DNA from: Variovorax sp. CF313
Lineage (GTDB): Bacteria > Pseudomonadota > Gammaproteobacteria > Burkholderiales > Burkholderiaceae_C
Reading direction: 5' to 3'
Assembly: GCF_000282635.1 (NCBI RefSeq)
Contig: NZ_AKIW01000001.1
Span: forward strand, 24,983-88,982
Length of the DNA: 64,000 nt
Shown one piece after another: positions 11,559-20,143 of this stretch. The number at the start of each line of letters is the position of its first letter. Position 1 is the stretch's first letter. The position numbers and the translations under genes are program-made. Below the pieces are notes generated by a model. It ran no database searches, was not told the origin of the DNA, and worked only from the letters and a program-made list of their open reading frames with translations.

Positions 11559-12275
11559 ATGATCCGCGCCATGAGAATTCTGCTGATCGAAGACGACCGC
11601 AAGGCCGCCCGGCTGCTGGCCCGGGGCCTGCAGGAAGAGGGCTTCGTGGTCGACGTGGTGCACACCGCGGAGGAGGGCGACGAGGAGGCTTTCGTCGTCG
11701 CCTACGACCTGATCGTGCTCGACTGGATGCTGCCCGGAAAGGACGGCCTCACCCTGTGCCGCGACCTGCGCCAGCGCGGCTGCAAGACGCCCGTGCTCAT
11801 GCTCACCGCCCGCGACGCGCTCAGCGACCGCGTGGCCGGCCTCAACACCGGCGCCGACGACTACCTGACCAAGCCCTTCGCCTTCGACGAACTGCTGGCC
11901 CGCGTGCGCGCGCTGCTGCGCCGCTCCGAGCTCGTGCGCCCGATGGTGCTTTCGCTGGCCGACCTGAGCCTCGACCCGATGAGCCAGCGCGTGCTGCGCG
12001 GCGGCTCGGTGCTGGAGCTGACCCACAAGGAGTTCGCGATCCTGCAGATACTGCTGCGCCATGCCGGCGAGGTGGTCAGCCGCTCGCGCCTGGCCGAGCA
12101 GGTGTGGAAGGATGACCTGATCGCCATCGACAACCTGATCGACGTGCACATCAGCAACCTGCGCCGCAAGGTCGACGCGCCGCCGGCCGCGCCCCTGATC
12201 CAGACCGTGCGCGGGCGCGGCTTCAGGCTGGCGCTGGCGGACGACGGCAGCACCGGTGGCGTTGCGCATGCTTAG
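11559..12275 (+). CDS. OmpR/PhoB-family response regulator (CzcR/CopR-like)
   Basis: A 238-residue regulator. The receiver domain spans about 5-115, with acidic pocket EDD near 11-13, phospho-acceptor Asp near 55 (DLIVLDWMLPGKDG) and Lys in LTKPF. The DNA-binding winged helix spans about 130-228 (LTHKEFAILQILLRHAGEVVSR). AGGAA at 11546-11550 is 8 bp from the ATG at 11559, favouring that start over the ATG at 11571. It faces the heavy-metal efflux operon and overlaps its kinase gene, so it probably activates the pump in response to metal. Confidence 0.94.
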   Translation: MIRAMRILLIEDDRKAARLLARGLQEEGFVVDVVHTAEEGDEEAFVVAYDLIVLDWMLPGKDGLTLCRDLRQRGCKTPVLMLTARDALSDRVAGLNTGADDYLTKPFAFDELLARVRALLRRSELVRPMVLSLADLSLDPMSQRVLRGGSVLELTHKEFAILQILLRHAGEVVSRSRLAEQVWKDDLIAIDNLIDVHISNLRRKVDAPPAAPLIQTVRGRGFRLALADDGSTGGVAHA

Positions 12276-13689
12276 TTTCCGCAAGCGGCTGGCGCTCGCG
12301 CACGTCAGCGCGATCGTGGTGGTGATGGCGGTCGCCGCCTTCGGCTCGTACCTCGTGTTCTCGCGCAACGTGCACCGTGAGCTCGATGCTGCGCTGCTGG
12401 CACTGGCCGAGACCGAAATGGGCATGCTGCTGTCGGCCGGCGAGGGCGACACGGTCATCGTCCACGAAGCGCCGCCGGGCCCGGGCGCGCCGTCATTCGT
12501 GCGGCTCGACCGGCTGGTGCAGATCGTCGATGCCGACGGCCGCGTGCTCGCGCGCAGCAGCAACCTCGGCGAGGCGCAGCTGCCCATTCCGGCCGTGCTG
12601 CGCGAGCGGCTCGCGGCGGGCGAAACCGTGTTCGAAACGCTCGACGGCTACGGCGAGGAACCCACGCGCATGGTCTCGGTGCCCGTGCCGGGCCGTGCCT
12701 CGCTGCTGGCGGTGCAGGTGGCCGGCTCGCTGGACGACGTGAACCGCACCGTGGCCATGGCCAGCGTGCTGTTCATCATCCTCGGCGGAGCGCTGCTGCT
12801 GGCGTTGGGCGCAGCGGGCGCGCTCATCACCCGGCGTGCCTTCGGCGCCATCGACGACGTGGTGCGGCAGGCTCACCGCATCGGCGACGCGAACCTCGGC
12901 GAAAGGCTGCCGCACCCCGGCACGCGCGACGAGATCGGCCGGCTGGTGGACACGCTCAACGACATGCTGGCGCGCATCGAGCAGGGCATGGAAGCGCAGC
13001 GGCGCTTCACGTCGGATGCCTCGCACGAGCTGCGCTCGCCGCTGTCGCGCCTGCGCACCGAACTCGAACTGGCACTGCGCAGGCCGCGCGAACCGGCCGC
13101 GTATGTGGAAACGCTGCGCTCTTCGCTGGAGGAGGTCGAGTCGCTCACGCTGCTGGTCGAGGAACTGCTGGTGCTGGCCCGCCTCGACGCCGGCCAGGAG
13201 CGCGACGCGGTGGAAACGGTGTCGCTGAATCAGCTCGCCGAAGAGGCCCTGAGGCGGCTGGAACCACTGGCGCGCGAGCGGCGCCTTGCCCTGTCGCTGG
13301 CGCCCGCTTCGCCCGTGGCCGCGCGCTTCGCCCGTGGCGCGGCCAGCCTCGCGCTGGCCAACCTGCTGGACAACGCCCTGAAGTTCTCTCCGCCCGATAC
13401 CACGGTGCGTGTGAGCCTGCGGGCGGACAACGAGGCGAACGAGGCCGTCATCAGCGTGGCCGACAGTGGCCCCGGCATACGCGGCGACGAAATGCCTCAC
13501 CTCTTCGAGCGCTTCTACCGCGGCGCCACGGCGCGCTCGGACGAGAAGACACCGGGCCTCGGGCTAGGGCTGGCGCTCTCGCAGGCTGTGGTGCACGCGC
13601 ATGGCGGGCGGATCGAGGCGGCGAACGAGAGCGGTGGCGGGGCGCGGTTCGACATGAGGTTGCCGCTGGCAGTGCCGGGCAAACCCTGA
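12268..13689 (+). CDS. Metal-type sensor histidine kinase, partner of the OmpR-like regulator
   Basis: A 473-residue kinase. The first membrane helix is at about 10-33, a periplasmic sensor of roughly 130 residues follows, and the second helix is at about 165-190. Then come HAMP (about 190-243), HisKA with FTSDASHELRSPLSR (His near 253), and HATPase with NLLDNALKF, DSGPGI and GLGLGL boxes. The ATG at 12268 overlaps the regulator by 8 bp; a GTG at 12256 is also possible. Gene order and architecture match CzcS/CusS-type kinases that sense periplasmic metal. Confidence 0.93.
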   Translation: MLSFRKRLALAHVSAIVVVMAVAAFGSYLVFSRNVHRELDAALLALAETEMGMLLSAGEGDTVIVHEAPPGPGAPSFVRLDRLVQIVDADGRVLARSSNLGEAQLPIPAVLRERLAAGETVFETLDGYGEEPTRMVSVPVPGRASLLAVQVAGSLDDVNRTVAMASVLFIILGGALLLALGAAGALITRRAFGAIDDVVRQAHRIGDANLGERLPHPGTRDEIGRLVDTLNDMLARIEQGMEAQRRFTSDASHELRSPLSRLRTELELALRRPREPAAYVETLRSSLEEVESLTLLVEELLVLARLDAGQERDAVETVSLNQLAEEALRRLEPLARERRLALSLAPASPVAARFARGAASLALANLLDNALKFSPPDTTVRVSLRADNEANEAVISVADSGPGIRGDEMPHLFERFYRGATARSDEKTPGLGLGLALSQAVVHAHGGRIEAANESGGGARFDMRLPLAVPGKP

Positions 13690-13767
13690 CCGGATGGGTG
13701 GATGGCGCTTCGAGAATGGCCCGGTCCATTTCCCGAAGCAACGCAACGAAGAAGGGTCCCCTCCGCC

Positions 13768-14748
13768 ATGCCCCAAACCACGCTGTCCCGCCGCCGGTTC
13801 ACGATTGCCACCGCCGCAGCAAGCCTCGCTTTGCCGTCCTTCGCGCAGACCGCATGGCCCAACAAGCCGATCCGCGTGATCGTGCCCTACACGCCCGGCG
13901 GCTTCACCGACCAGATGGCGCGGCTGGTGCAGATCGGGCTGCAGACAAAGTTGGGGCAGCCGGTGCTCGTCGACAACAAGCCCGGCGCCAACAGCCTGAT
14001 CGGCGTCGATGCGATCGCCAAGGCGGCACCCGACGGCACCACCTTCGGCGTCGTCATCGCGGCCTATGCGGCCAACACCACGCTGTACCCCAAGCTGCCG
14101 TATGACCCGCGCAAGGACCTGACCGGCGTTTCGCTGATGGGCGTGTCGCCGCTGCTGGCGGCCGTGAACGTCGATGCGCCTTTCAAGACGGCGCGCGAGC
14201 TCATCGACTATGCGCGCGCCAATCCGGGCAAGGTGAGCTTCGGCTCCTCGGGCAACGGCTCGGCTGCGCACCTGACCACCGAGCTGTGGAAGTCGCTGAC
14301 GCAGACCTACATGATCCACATCCCGTACCGCGGAGCGGTGCCTGCGCTGACGGACCTGATGGGCGGGCAGATCCAGCTTTTCTTCGATGCGCCGACGGGC
14401 CTCATCAACCAGGCCAAGGCCGGCAAGGTTCGGCTGATCGGCGTGGCGGGCGACAAGCGGCTGGCGGCAGCGCCCGATGTGCCGACCTTCATCGAGCAGG
14501 GTTTCGCGGGCTTCACCGGCAGCACCTGGGCCGGCATGCTGGCGCCGGCGGGCACTCCGCGCGACATCGTCAAGCGCATGTCGGAAGAGGTGGCGCGCAT
14601 CATCAGGAGCGACGACACGCGCGCCAAGCTGGATGCGATGGGCACCATTCCGGCGGGCAGCACGCCGGAGGAATTCGATGCTTTCATCACGGCTGAAACG
14701 GCGAAGTGGGGCAAGGTGATCCGCACGGCGGGGGTGAAGGCGGAGTAG
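13768..14748 (+). CDS. Bug-family tripartite tricarboxylate transporter substrate-binding protein
   Basis: A 326-residue exported binding protein. The signal starts MPQTTLSRRRF, with a twin-arginine-like SRRRF followed by a hydrophobic stretch ending LPSFAQ. The mature part carries the family's opening WPNKPIRVIVPYTPGG and later PGKVSFGSSGNGSAAHL. Bug proteins bind carboxylates in the periplasm and are very numerous in Comamonadaceae; most lack adjacent TctAB permeases, as here. The ATG at 13768 is chosen because it starts the signal peptide; the in-frame ATG at 13702 adds an unconserved stretch. Confidence 0.93.
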   Translation: MPQTTLSRRRFTIATAAASLALPSFAQTAWPNKPIRVIVPYTPGGFTDQMARLVQIGLQTKLGQPVLVDNKPGANSLIGVDAIAKAAPDGTTFGVVIAAYAANTTLYPKLPYDPRKDLTGVSLMGVSPLLAAVNVDAPFKTARELIDYARANPGKVSFGSSGNGSAAHLTTELWKSLTQTYMIHIPYRGAVPALTDLMGGQIQLFFDAPTGLINQAKAGKVRLIGVAGDKRLAAAPDVPTFIEQGFAGFTGSTWAGMLAPAGTPRDIVKRMSEEVARIIRSDDTRAKLDAMGTIPAGSTPEEFDAFITAETAKWGKVIRTAGVKAE

Positions 14749-14765
14749 CTCCGGAGGCCCCGGCC

Positions 14766-15152
14766 TCAAGCCGCCAGCACCAGCACCTTGCACTGGCTCG
14801 GCACGATCCGCATCCCGACGATGTTGCTGCGGTTCTGCACCGACAGGCTCGTCATGCGCGTGCAGGGCGAGCCCTTCAGCAGCACGGTGAACGCGCCCGT
14901 GATGTGTCGCGAAGGACCCATCACGGTCTGCGACACCACGCCCATCATCACGCCCGCGTTGTCGCCATTGGTGATCGGTGTGATCGTGGCAAGGTTGTGC
15001 GCCGGCGTGCCGCCGTAGAGGATGTTCCAGGCATTGGGAATGGCGGTCGGTCCCAGCGCGAAGTTGGGGTAGGGAACGGGCACGGCCGGCGGAGTCTTGC
15101 AGACATCGGGGAAGGCGAGGTCCATGCCCATCATCTGGGAGTTGGCAAACAT
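14766..15152 (-). CDS. PAAR-like DUF4150 protein (type VI secretion spike tip)
   Basis: A 128-residue protein beginning MFANSQMMGMDLAFPDVCKTP, the DUF4150 start. The middle carries the family's TPITNGDNAG and GVVSQTVMGPSRH, and the end SNIVGMRIVPSQ. DUF4150 proteins resemble PAAR, which caps the VgrG spike and can carry toxins. This copy ends with the PAAR-like fold and has no C-terminal toxin extension. It is the last gene of the vgrG cluster, 23 bp after the DUF3540 gene. Confidence 0.87.
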   Translation of the reverse strand: MFANSQMMGMDLAFPDVCKTPPAVPVPYPNFALGPTAIPNAWNILYGGTPAHNLATITPITNGDNAGVMMGVVSQTVMGPSRHITGAFTVLLKGSPCTRMTSLSVQNRSNIVGMRIVPSQCKVLVLAA

Positions 15153-15175
15153 GGCGGGGGCTCCTTTTCCGGGCA

Positions 15176-15922
15176 TCAGCCCATGTGGATCTGCTCGGCG
15201 TCGATCTTGACCAGCTCCTTGCTGGTGACGAGCGTGTTCTTCGCATGCAGGCGCAAGGTGCTCGACGACTGGATATCGATCTGGCCCGCGCGCACCTGTT
15301 CGACTTCCTCGGTCAAGCGGAAGCTCGACCGGGTGAGCAGGTGAAGGCGGTCGAGCACCACCTCGCACGCGCGGCCCACGAAACGCGAGACCAGCGCGCT
15401 GAAGCGCACCTCGGCGCCCTGGTAGTCGAGCTCCGAGACCTTGCACAGGCCGCGCCCGGCCGTGAGGTTCCATTCGGGTGCGCGGGTGGCGACGGCGGTG
15501 TCCGATTGCAGATCGAGTGCGCCGGAGCTGCGCACGGCGATGCCGCCGTGCCTCGACGCCAGGGTCAGGTCGCCGTTCACCGCGAGCACCGCATGGCCCT
15601 GGTCGGCCTGTGCGACAACGGCGATCAGGTAAAGCTCGTCTTCGTCAGGGCCTGCGACCATGACGATGTCGCCCGGCGCGGGCACCAGCAGGCAGCTGGC
15701 GGCGCGGCGACAGGGCCGCGACCGGGTCTCTCCCGTCGGGACCACATCGTGGCTGTCGTCCGAATGGCTGGCCACCACCTTCGCCATGCAAATGCCCGGG
15801 GGCTGCGCGGCGGCCTGCCGCTTGGCGGGCGGCGCCTTGTGCAGCAGGGGGGCGAGTTCGCTTTCGCCGTGGACGTCTGCAGGGGGGGCGGTGGAATGGG
15901 AGCTTCGTGCGCTCATCGTCAT
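15176..15922 (-). CDS. DUF3540 domain protein of the type VI vgrG cluster
   Basis: A 248-residue protein. The N-terminal 40 residues are low-complexity. The middle has GDIVMVAGPDEDELYLIAVV and then a run of short beta repeats (NGDLTLASRHGGIAVRSSG, SSSTLRLHAKNTLVT) that resemble the VgrG stalk. DUF3540 genes occur beside DUF2169 and DUF4150 genes in type VI loci, and its role is not established. The start overlaps the stop of the pentapeptide gene by 4 bp (ATGA). Confidence 0.85.
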   Translation of the reverse strand: MTMSARSSHSTAPPADVHGESELAPLLHKAPPAKRQAAAQPPGICMAKVVASHSDDSHDVVPTGETRSRPCRRAASCLLVPAPGDIVMVAGPDEDELYLIAVVAQADQGHAVLAVNGDLTLASRHGGIAVRSSGALDLQSDTAVATRAPEWNLTAGRGLCKVSELDYQGAEVRFSALVSRFVGRACEVVLDRLHLLTRSSFRLTEEVEQVRAGQIDIQSSSTLRLHAKNTLVTSKELVKIDAEQIHMG

Positions 15923-17037
15923 GCGATGTCCTTTGCGTCGATGGAGAGGCGACCCTCGGCGTCGCGGTCGAGGCGGATGGCGCGGGCCGGGCGCTGGCGG
16001 GCGATGCGCTCTGCCTCGTACAGGTGGGGGTCGTTGTCGAGCACACCGATGCGGTCGCTCCAGCGCGAGCCGCCCAGCTCGGCCCGGTGCAGCTGGGTGC
16101 GCTCGAAGCGGGCCTTCTCGAAGTTCGCGCCGCGCAGGTCCGCGCAGGAGAAATCGGCGTAGACGAGCCGGCTGCGCTCGAAGCTCGCGTTCTCGCAGCG
16201 GGCGCGGAGGAAGACGCCTTGTTCCAGACTCGCGCCGGAGAAGTCGGCTCTCGCGAGCCAGGCGTCGGCCCAGAGCGACTGGTCAAGCGCCGCGCCACGG
16301 AAATCGGCGCCGCGCAGGTCTGCCTCGACGAACAAGGTTTGCGGCGCTTGCACGCGGGCCATGCGCGCGCCGTCGAGCCTTGCGCCCTTGAAGTTGCATT
16401 GCGCGAGCTGCGCGTCCTCGAACACGCAGCCGGACATGCGCGCGTCCGTGAACTGGCACATCGCGAAGGCCTGCCCCGCGAACGACTGGCCGCGCAGGTC
16501 GGCCTCGGAAAACACGGCGTTGTGGAAGCGCGCGGTTTGGAACGCGACCTCGCGCAAGTCGCTGCGGAAGAACACCGCGCTCGTGAGCGAGGCATTGCGC
16601 AGGTCCGCGTTGCCCATGCGGCTGTCGTTGAAGATCGTCTTGGTGAGCGTGGCGCGCTCGAAGCTGGCGCCGTGCAGCTCGCAGCCGTAGAAGACCGTTT
16701 CCGCCAGCTGTGCACCGGCGCAGCGCGCGTCGCGCAGGTCGGACTCGGTCACGACGGTGCGCGGCCAATGGCTGGCGGTCGCATCCACCCCCCGCAGGCT
16801 GCAGCGCAGGAGCGACACGCCATCCAGCCGCCCCGACGCCAGCGTCGCGTCATCGAAGGTGCAGCGCTCGAACACCGAGTCGTCCAGCCGGCTGCCGGCG
16901 AGCGAGGCCCGCGTGAAGCGGCATTCGCTGAACATGCCGCCCGAAAGGTCGAGGCCGTCGAGCGGCATGCCGGTGAAATCTTCTCCTTCCATGCGCTTGC
17001 CGTTGCGGATGTGAAGCACCAGCTCCTGCGGGCTCAT
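15919..17037 (-). CDS. Pentapeptide-repeat protein of the type VI vgrG cluster
   Basis: A 372-residue protein almost wholly made of pentapeptide repeats of the A(D/N)LxX type (for example DLRDARCAGAQLAETVFYGC). These fold into a right-handed square beta helix. It starts within the last 4 bp of the DUF2169 gene, which has its own pentapeptide tail. They were probably one gene or are obligate partners. A role in loading an effector onto VgrG is possible, but nothing in the sequence proves it. Confidence 0.87.
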   Translation of the reverse strand: MSPQELVLHIRNGKRMEGEDFTGMPLDGLDLSGGMFSECRFTRASLAGSRLDDSVFERCTFDDATLASGRLDGVSLLRCSLRGVDATASHWPRTVVTESDLRDARCAGAQLAETVFYGCELHGASFERATLTKTIFNDSRMGNADLRNASLTSAVFFRSDLREVAFQTARFHNAVFSEADLRGQSFAGQAFAMCQFTDARMSGCVFEDAQLAQCNFKGARLDGARMARVQAPQTLFVEADLRGADFRGAALDQSLWADAWLARADFSGASLEQGVFLRARCENASFERSRLVYADFSCADLRGANFEKARFERTQLHRAELGGSRWSDRIGVLDNDPHLYEAERIARQRPARAIRLDRDAEGRLSIDAKDIA

Positions 17038-19673
17038 CGGATCGGCGTCGCGCGCGGGGCCGGCACGGTCTTGGTCTGCTCGATGTAGGCACCCTGGGTG
17101 GCGGTGGTGCCGTCGATGCGGATCTGCGACATGTCGGCGCGAAACAGGTTGGCCTCGCGCAGGTCGGCGCTAGGCAGCAGGGCCTTGTTGAAGTTGGCGG
17201 TCATCAGGTTGGCGCCCCGCAGCGACGCCCGGCTCAGGTCGGCGCGAATGAAGAGGCTGTCGGGCGCCTGCACTTCGGCGAGGTCGGCGCCGCTCAGGTT
17301 GCAGGAAGAAAAGTCGCAGGTGTCGAGCGTGGCGCGGGCGAGCCGCGCATCTTCCATGGCCATCGCGCGCAGGCTGCACTGCACCAGCGTGGCCGCCTCG
17401 AAGCTGGCGCCGCGCAGGCTGGTGCTGCCGGCAAAGCAGGTGGTGCGCAGCAGGGCCGCCGCGAACACCATGCCCTCGTCGCACGGCGTGTGGGTCCATG
17501 CGCAGGCTTCGAGCGTGGCGCCGGTGAAGTCGAGCCGCGCCACGCGGCACGACAGGAAGGCAGCCTTGTAGAGGCGGGCGCGCCGAAAGCTGCAGCCTTC
17601 GATGGTCACGTCGGAAAGGAAGCCGGCGTAGGCAATGTCGGCGTCGTCGAAATTGCAGCCGCGCAGCCGCGAATCGATCAGGTGCAGATGGTGCAGGCGC
17701 GCGCCCTCGAAGCTGCAGCCGGCAAGCGTCACCTTGTCCAGCTTCGCGCCTTCGAGATCGGCGCGCGAGAAGTCAGCCTGTTCGCAGGCGATACCTCCGA
17801 GGTTCGTGTCGCGCAGCACCGCGTCATGAAACCGGGCGCCCGAGAGTTGCGCACGCACCAGTACGGCCTGGCTGAAATCGGCGCTGTCGCATTGCACGCC
17901 GCGCAGGTCGGCGCTTTCCAGCAGCGTGCGGCGAAAGCATGCGCCGCGCAGGTCCAGGCCCGAGAGATCGGCGCCGGTCAGGTCCATCTCGGTGAAATCG
18001 CGGCTGCCTGCGAGCACCGACGCCACATGGGCACGCAGTGCCGCAAGCCGCTCGGGGGGCAGGGGATCGACGCTGGCCTGATGCTGGGCAGTGCCGCGGT
18101 ACAGCGCGAGCAGGCCGCGCTCGCCGGCCTCTGTCATTTTTCGCATCGATTCCACCTGGTCCGGCGGCATGGGCGCGGTGCCCGTGGCCGCTGCGATGCC
18201 CGTGAAGCCGCGCAGCACCGACGCGCCATCCACGCGCGGCGGCCCCTTGATCTCGGCGCGGTCATGCTCGCGCACCAGCTTGCCGGTGTCGAAGCCGACC
18301 TTCCTCGACTCGCTGGCGTTGGCGTCGGCTTCGCGCTGAAGGCGTTCGCGCTCGACAGCGCCTTGCGCGCGCTGCGCGCGGGCATAGGCATCCGCCTGCT
18401 CGACGAACCCGGGCAACTCGTGCAGGGTGGGTGTGCGCTGGAAGGGCGCAGGAAGAGCGCGCTCCCTGAAATGGCGCGCCTTGTGCCCGGCGTCGAGCGC
18501 CATCTGCTTGAGTTCGTCGCGGGCTTGCCGGCCGAGTTCGCGCATGTTGCGCACCAGCGCTGATTCGGTGGTTTCGGGCTGTTCGAGCCATGGACCAATG
18601 GCCCCCGGGGGCACCAGTTCATCGTCTCGGAACATGTAGAGCGCGCCCTTTTCCGGGTCGCAGCGCTGGCGCAGCACGGTCTCGTAGTGCGCGAGGCCGC
18701 GTGGTGCGTCGATCGTTTCGAGCGCGGGCATCACGTGGGTGACGTCGCTGGCGTCGTCTTCTTCGATGAGGGTCTCGCCATGGAAGACCAGCGCCACGCG
18801 CTCCAGGTGCGGGAAGAACCACGCGGTGGTCAGCCGCTGCGCGATGTCCTCGATCTGCCCCGGCGACCGGCGCCGCGCGATGAAGGCGAGGGCGCGCCAG
18901 CTGGGCAGTCGGCCCCGCTGGATCGGCACGCCGGGGTGCATGTTCCACACCGCATAGGGGGTGCCCGGAGCGATCTCCAGGGCACCGGCCAGGCGCTGGT
19001 CGGGCGGCGCGGCATTGAAGAGCTGCCAGTCCATGTCCTCGGCAAAACCCGGAAACAGGTGGGCGCGCCAGTGCTCGTCGTACTGCCTGCCGATCATGCG
19101 CATGCGCCGGGGCCAGGCGATGTCGAGCGGGCCGAAGCCGGCGGGTTCGGGCTGGTCGCCGGGCCGGTGCACGCGGTGGGAGGGGTCTTCGATGTTGGGC
19201 AGGCGCTGCACCTCGCGGCCATCGACTTGTTCGAGCCCGTGGCCGCGGCCCAGCGGGTTGTCCGCGAAGGCGGGGCCGCCATAGGCGCGCGTCCAGTCCA
19301 CGCGCATGGACTCGAAGGGCTGCGGCTGCGTGGCACGGCCGCCAATCCAATAGCGGTCACCAAAGACGGCCAGGTCCTTGGCAAGGCCGCCGAGTTGCAG
19401 CCGTGCGGCGCACATCGTCTTTTCCGCCTGGTGCGCGGTGTAGGCGAAACCGGTGGCAAGCACCTCGGCGCGGATCTTCGGCAGGCCCAGGTCGATGGCG
19501 GTGGCCGGACCGAGTTCGTCGGACAGCGCTTTCCAGAACTCGGGTTCGGGCGTCAGCACGGGCTGCTCGCCCATCGATGCCATGCACAGCGTGGTCACGG
19601 CCAGGCGCTGCTCGCCACCGCGCAGGAACGGCCGCGTGGTGACGCTCAGCCGCAATGGCTTGACGGTCTTCAT
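17034..19673 (-). CDS. DUF2169-pentapeptide fusion, putative type VI effector adaptor
   Basis: An 879-residue protein. Residues about 1-340 are DUF2169 (opening MKTVKPLRLSVTTRPF, with WTRAYGGPAFADNPLGRG and the HPGVPIQRG region). A charged linker follows at about 380-540. About 560-870 are pentapeptide repeats (DLTGADLSGLDLRGACF). DUF2169 proteins are proposed type VI adaptors that load cargo onto VgrG. The gene sits 25 bp after the small membrane protein and overlaps the next gene by 4 bp. Confidence 0.87.
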   Translation of the reverse strand: MKTVKPLRLSVTTRPFLRGGEQRLAVTTLCMASMGEQPVLTPEPEFWKALSDELGPATAIDLGLPKIRAEVLATGFAYTAHQAEKTMCAARLQLGGLAKDLAVFGDRYWIGGRATQPQPFESMRVDWTRAYGGPAFADNPLGRGHGLEQVDGREVQRLPNIEDPSHRVHRPGDQPEPAGFGPLDIAWPRRMRMIGRQYDEHWRAHLFPGFAEDMDWQLFNAAPPDQRLAGALEIAPGTPYAVWNMHPGVPIQRGRLPSWRALAFIARRRSPGQIEDIAQRLTTAWFFPHLERVALVFHGETLIEEDDASDVTHVMPALETIDAPRGLAHYETVLRQRCDPEKGALYMFRDDELVPPGAIGPWLEQPETTESALVRNMRELGRQARDELKQMALDAGHKARHFRERALPAPFQRTPTLHELPGFVEQADAYARAQRAQGAVERERLQREADANASESRKVGFDTGKLVREHDRAEIKGPPRVDGASVLRGFTGIAAATGTAPMPPDQVESMRKMTEAGERGLLALYRGTAQHQASVDPLPPERLAALRAHVASVLAGSRDFTEMDLTGADLSGLDLRGACFRRTLLESADLRGVQCDSADFSQAVLVRAQLSGARFHDAVLRDTNLGGIACEQADFSRADLEGAKLDKVTLAGCSFEGARLHHLHLIDSRLRGCNFDDADIAYAGFLSDVTIEGCSFRRARLYKAAFLSCRVARLDFTGATLEACAWTHTPCDEGMVFAAALLRTTCFAGSTSLRGASFEAATLVQCSLRAMAMEDARLARATLDTCDFSSCNLSGADLAEVQAPDSLFIRADLSRASLRGANLMTANFNKALLPSADLREANLFRADMSQIRIDGTTATQGAYIEQTKTVPAPRATPIR

Positions 19674-19697
19674 CGGCGGCGCATCCGCGGCATCCGC

Positions 19698-20135
19698 TCA
19701 GGACGCACGCGGGATCTCCAGCGGCGTGCGCTCGCGGTCGATCGCGACCGAGGCGGCGTTTCGCGGGTCGTAGCGCAGATGAACGATCTTCAGCGGTTCC
19801 TGGAACCGGGGCACCAGCGCGTCCTCGACGAATGTGCGGATCGACGCCGTGTGCAGCGTGCCGGCGGTGTCGGCGTAGTCCACGTCGAGCACCACGGCGC
19901 AAACGGTCTGCCCGCGCGAGCCGCCGCGGGTCATGTTTCCCGGGTGCATGCGCAGGCTGCGAAGCACGCCGTCGGCTGGCTGGCCCGTTTGCGCGAGCGA
20001 CAGCCACAGCTTCTGTTCAGCCGAATACAGCCGGCTCTCGCGGCGCATGTAGCCCACTGCGCCGATCGAGAACACGACGACCGCCGTCATGACGACGGCG
20101 AAGACAACCCAGAGAAGAATTTCCCAGACAGGCAT
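19698..20135 (-). CDS. Membrane-anchored DUF3592-like small protein in vgrG cluster
   Basis: A 145-residue protein. MPVWEILLWVVFAVVMTAVV begins a single N-terminal membrane helix (residues about 4-28). The soluble part has a pattern of beta strands (GQTVCAVVLDVDYADTAGTLHTASIRTFV, split here for reading) that recalls DUF3592-type domains, but I cannot confirm the family. It starts 8 bp after vgrG. A GTG at 20147 is an alternative start. It could be a structural accessory, or an immunity protein for an unrecognised toxin; no direct evidence separates these. Confidence 0.72.
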   Translation of the reverse strand: MPVWEILLWVVFAVVMTAVVVFSIGAVGYMRRESRLYSAEQKLWLSLAQTGQPADGVLRSLRMHPGNMTRGGSRGQTVCAVVLDVDYADTAGTLHTASIRTFVEDALVPRFQEPLKIVHLRYDPRNAASVAIDRERTPLEIPRAS

Positions 20136-20143
20136 CGTGTCCT

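Noticed and set aside
15919..19673. Repetitive DNA in the pentapeptide genes, considered as a mobile repeat
   Set aside because: The repeats are the coding of pentapeptide units, not DNA-level copies.
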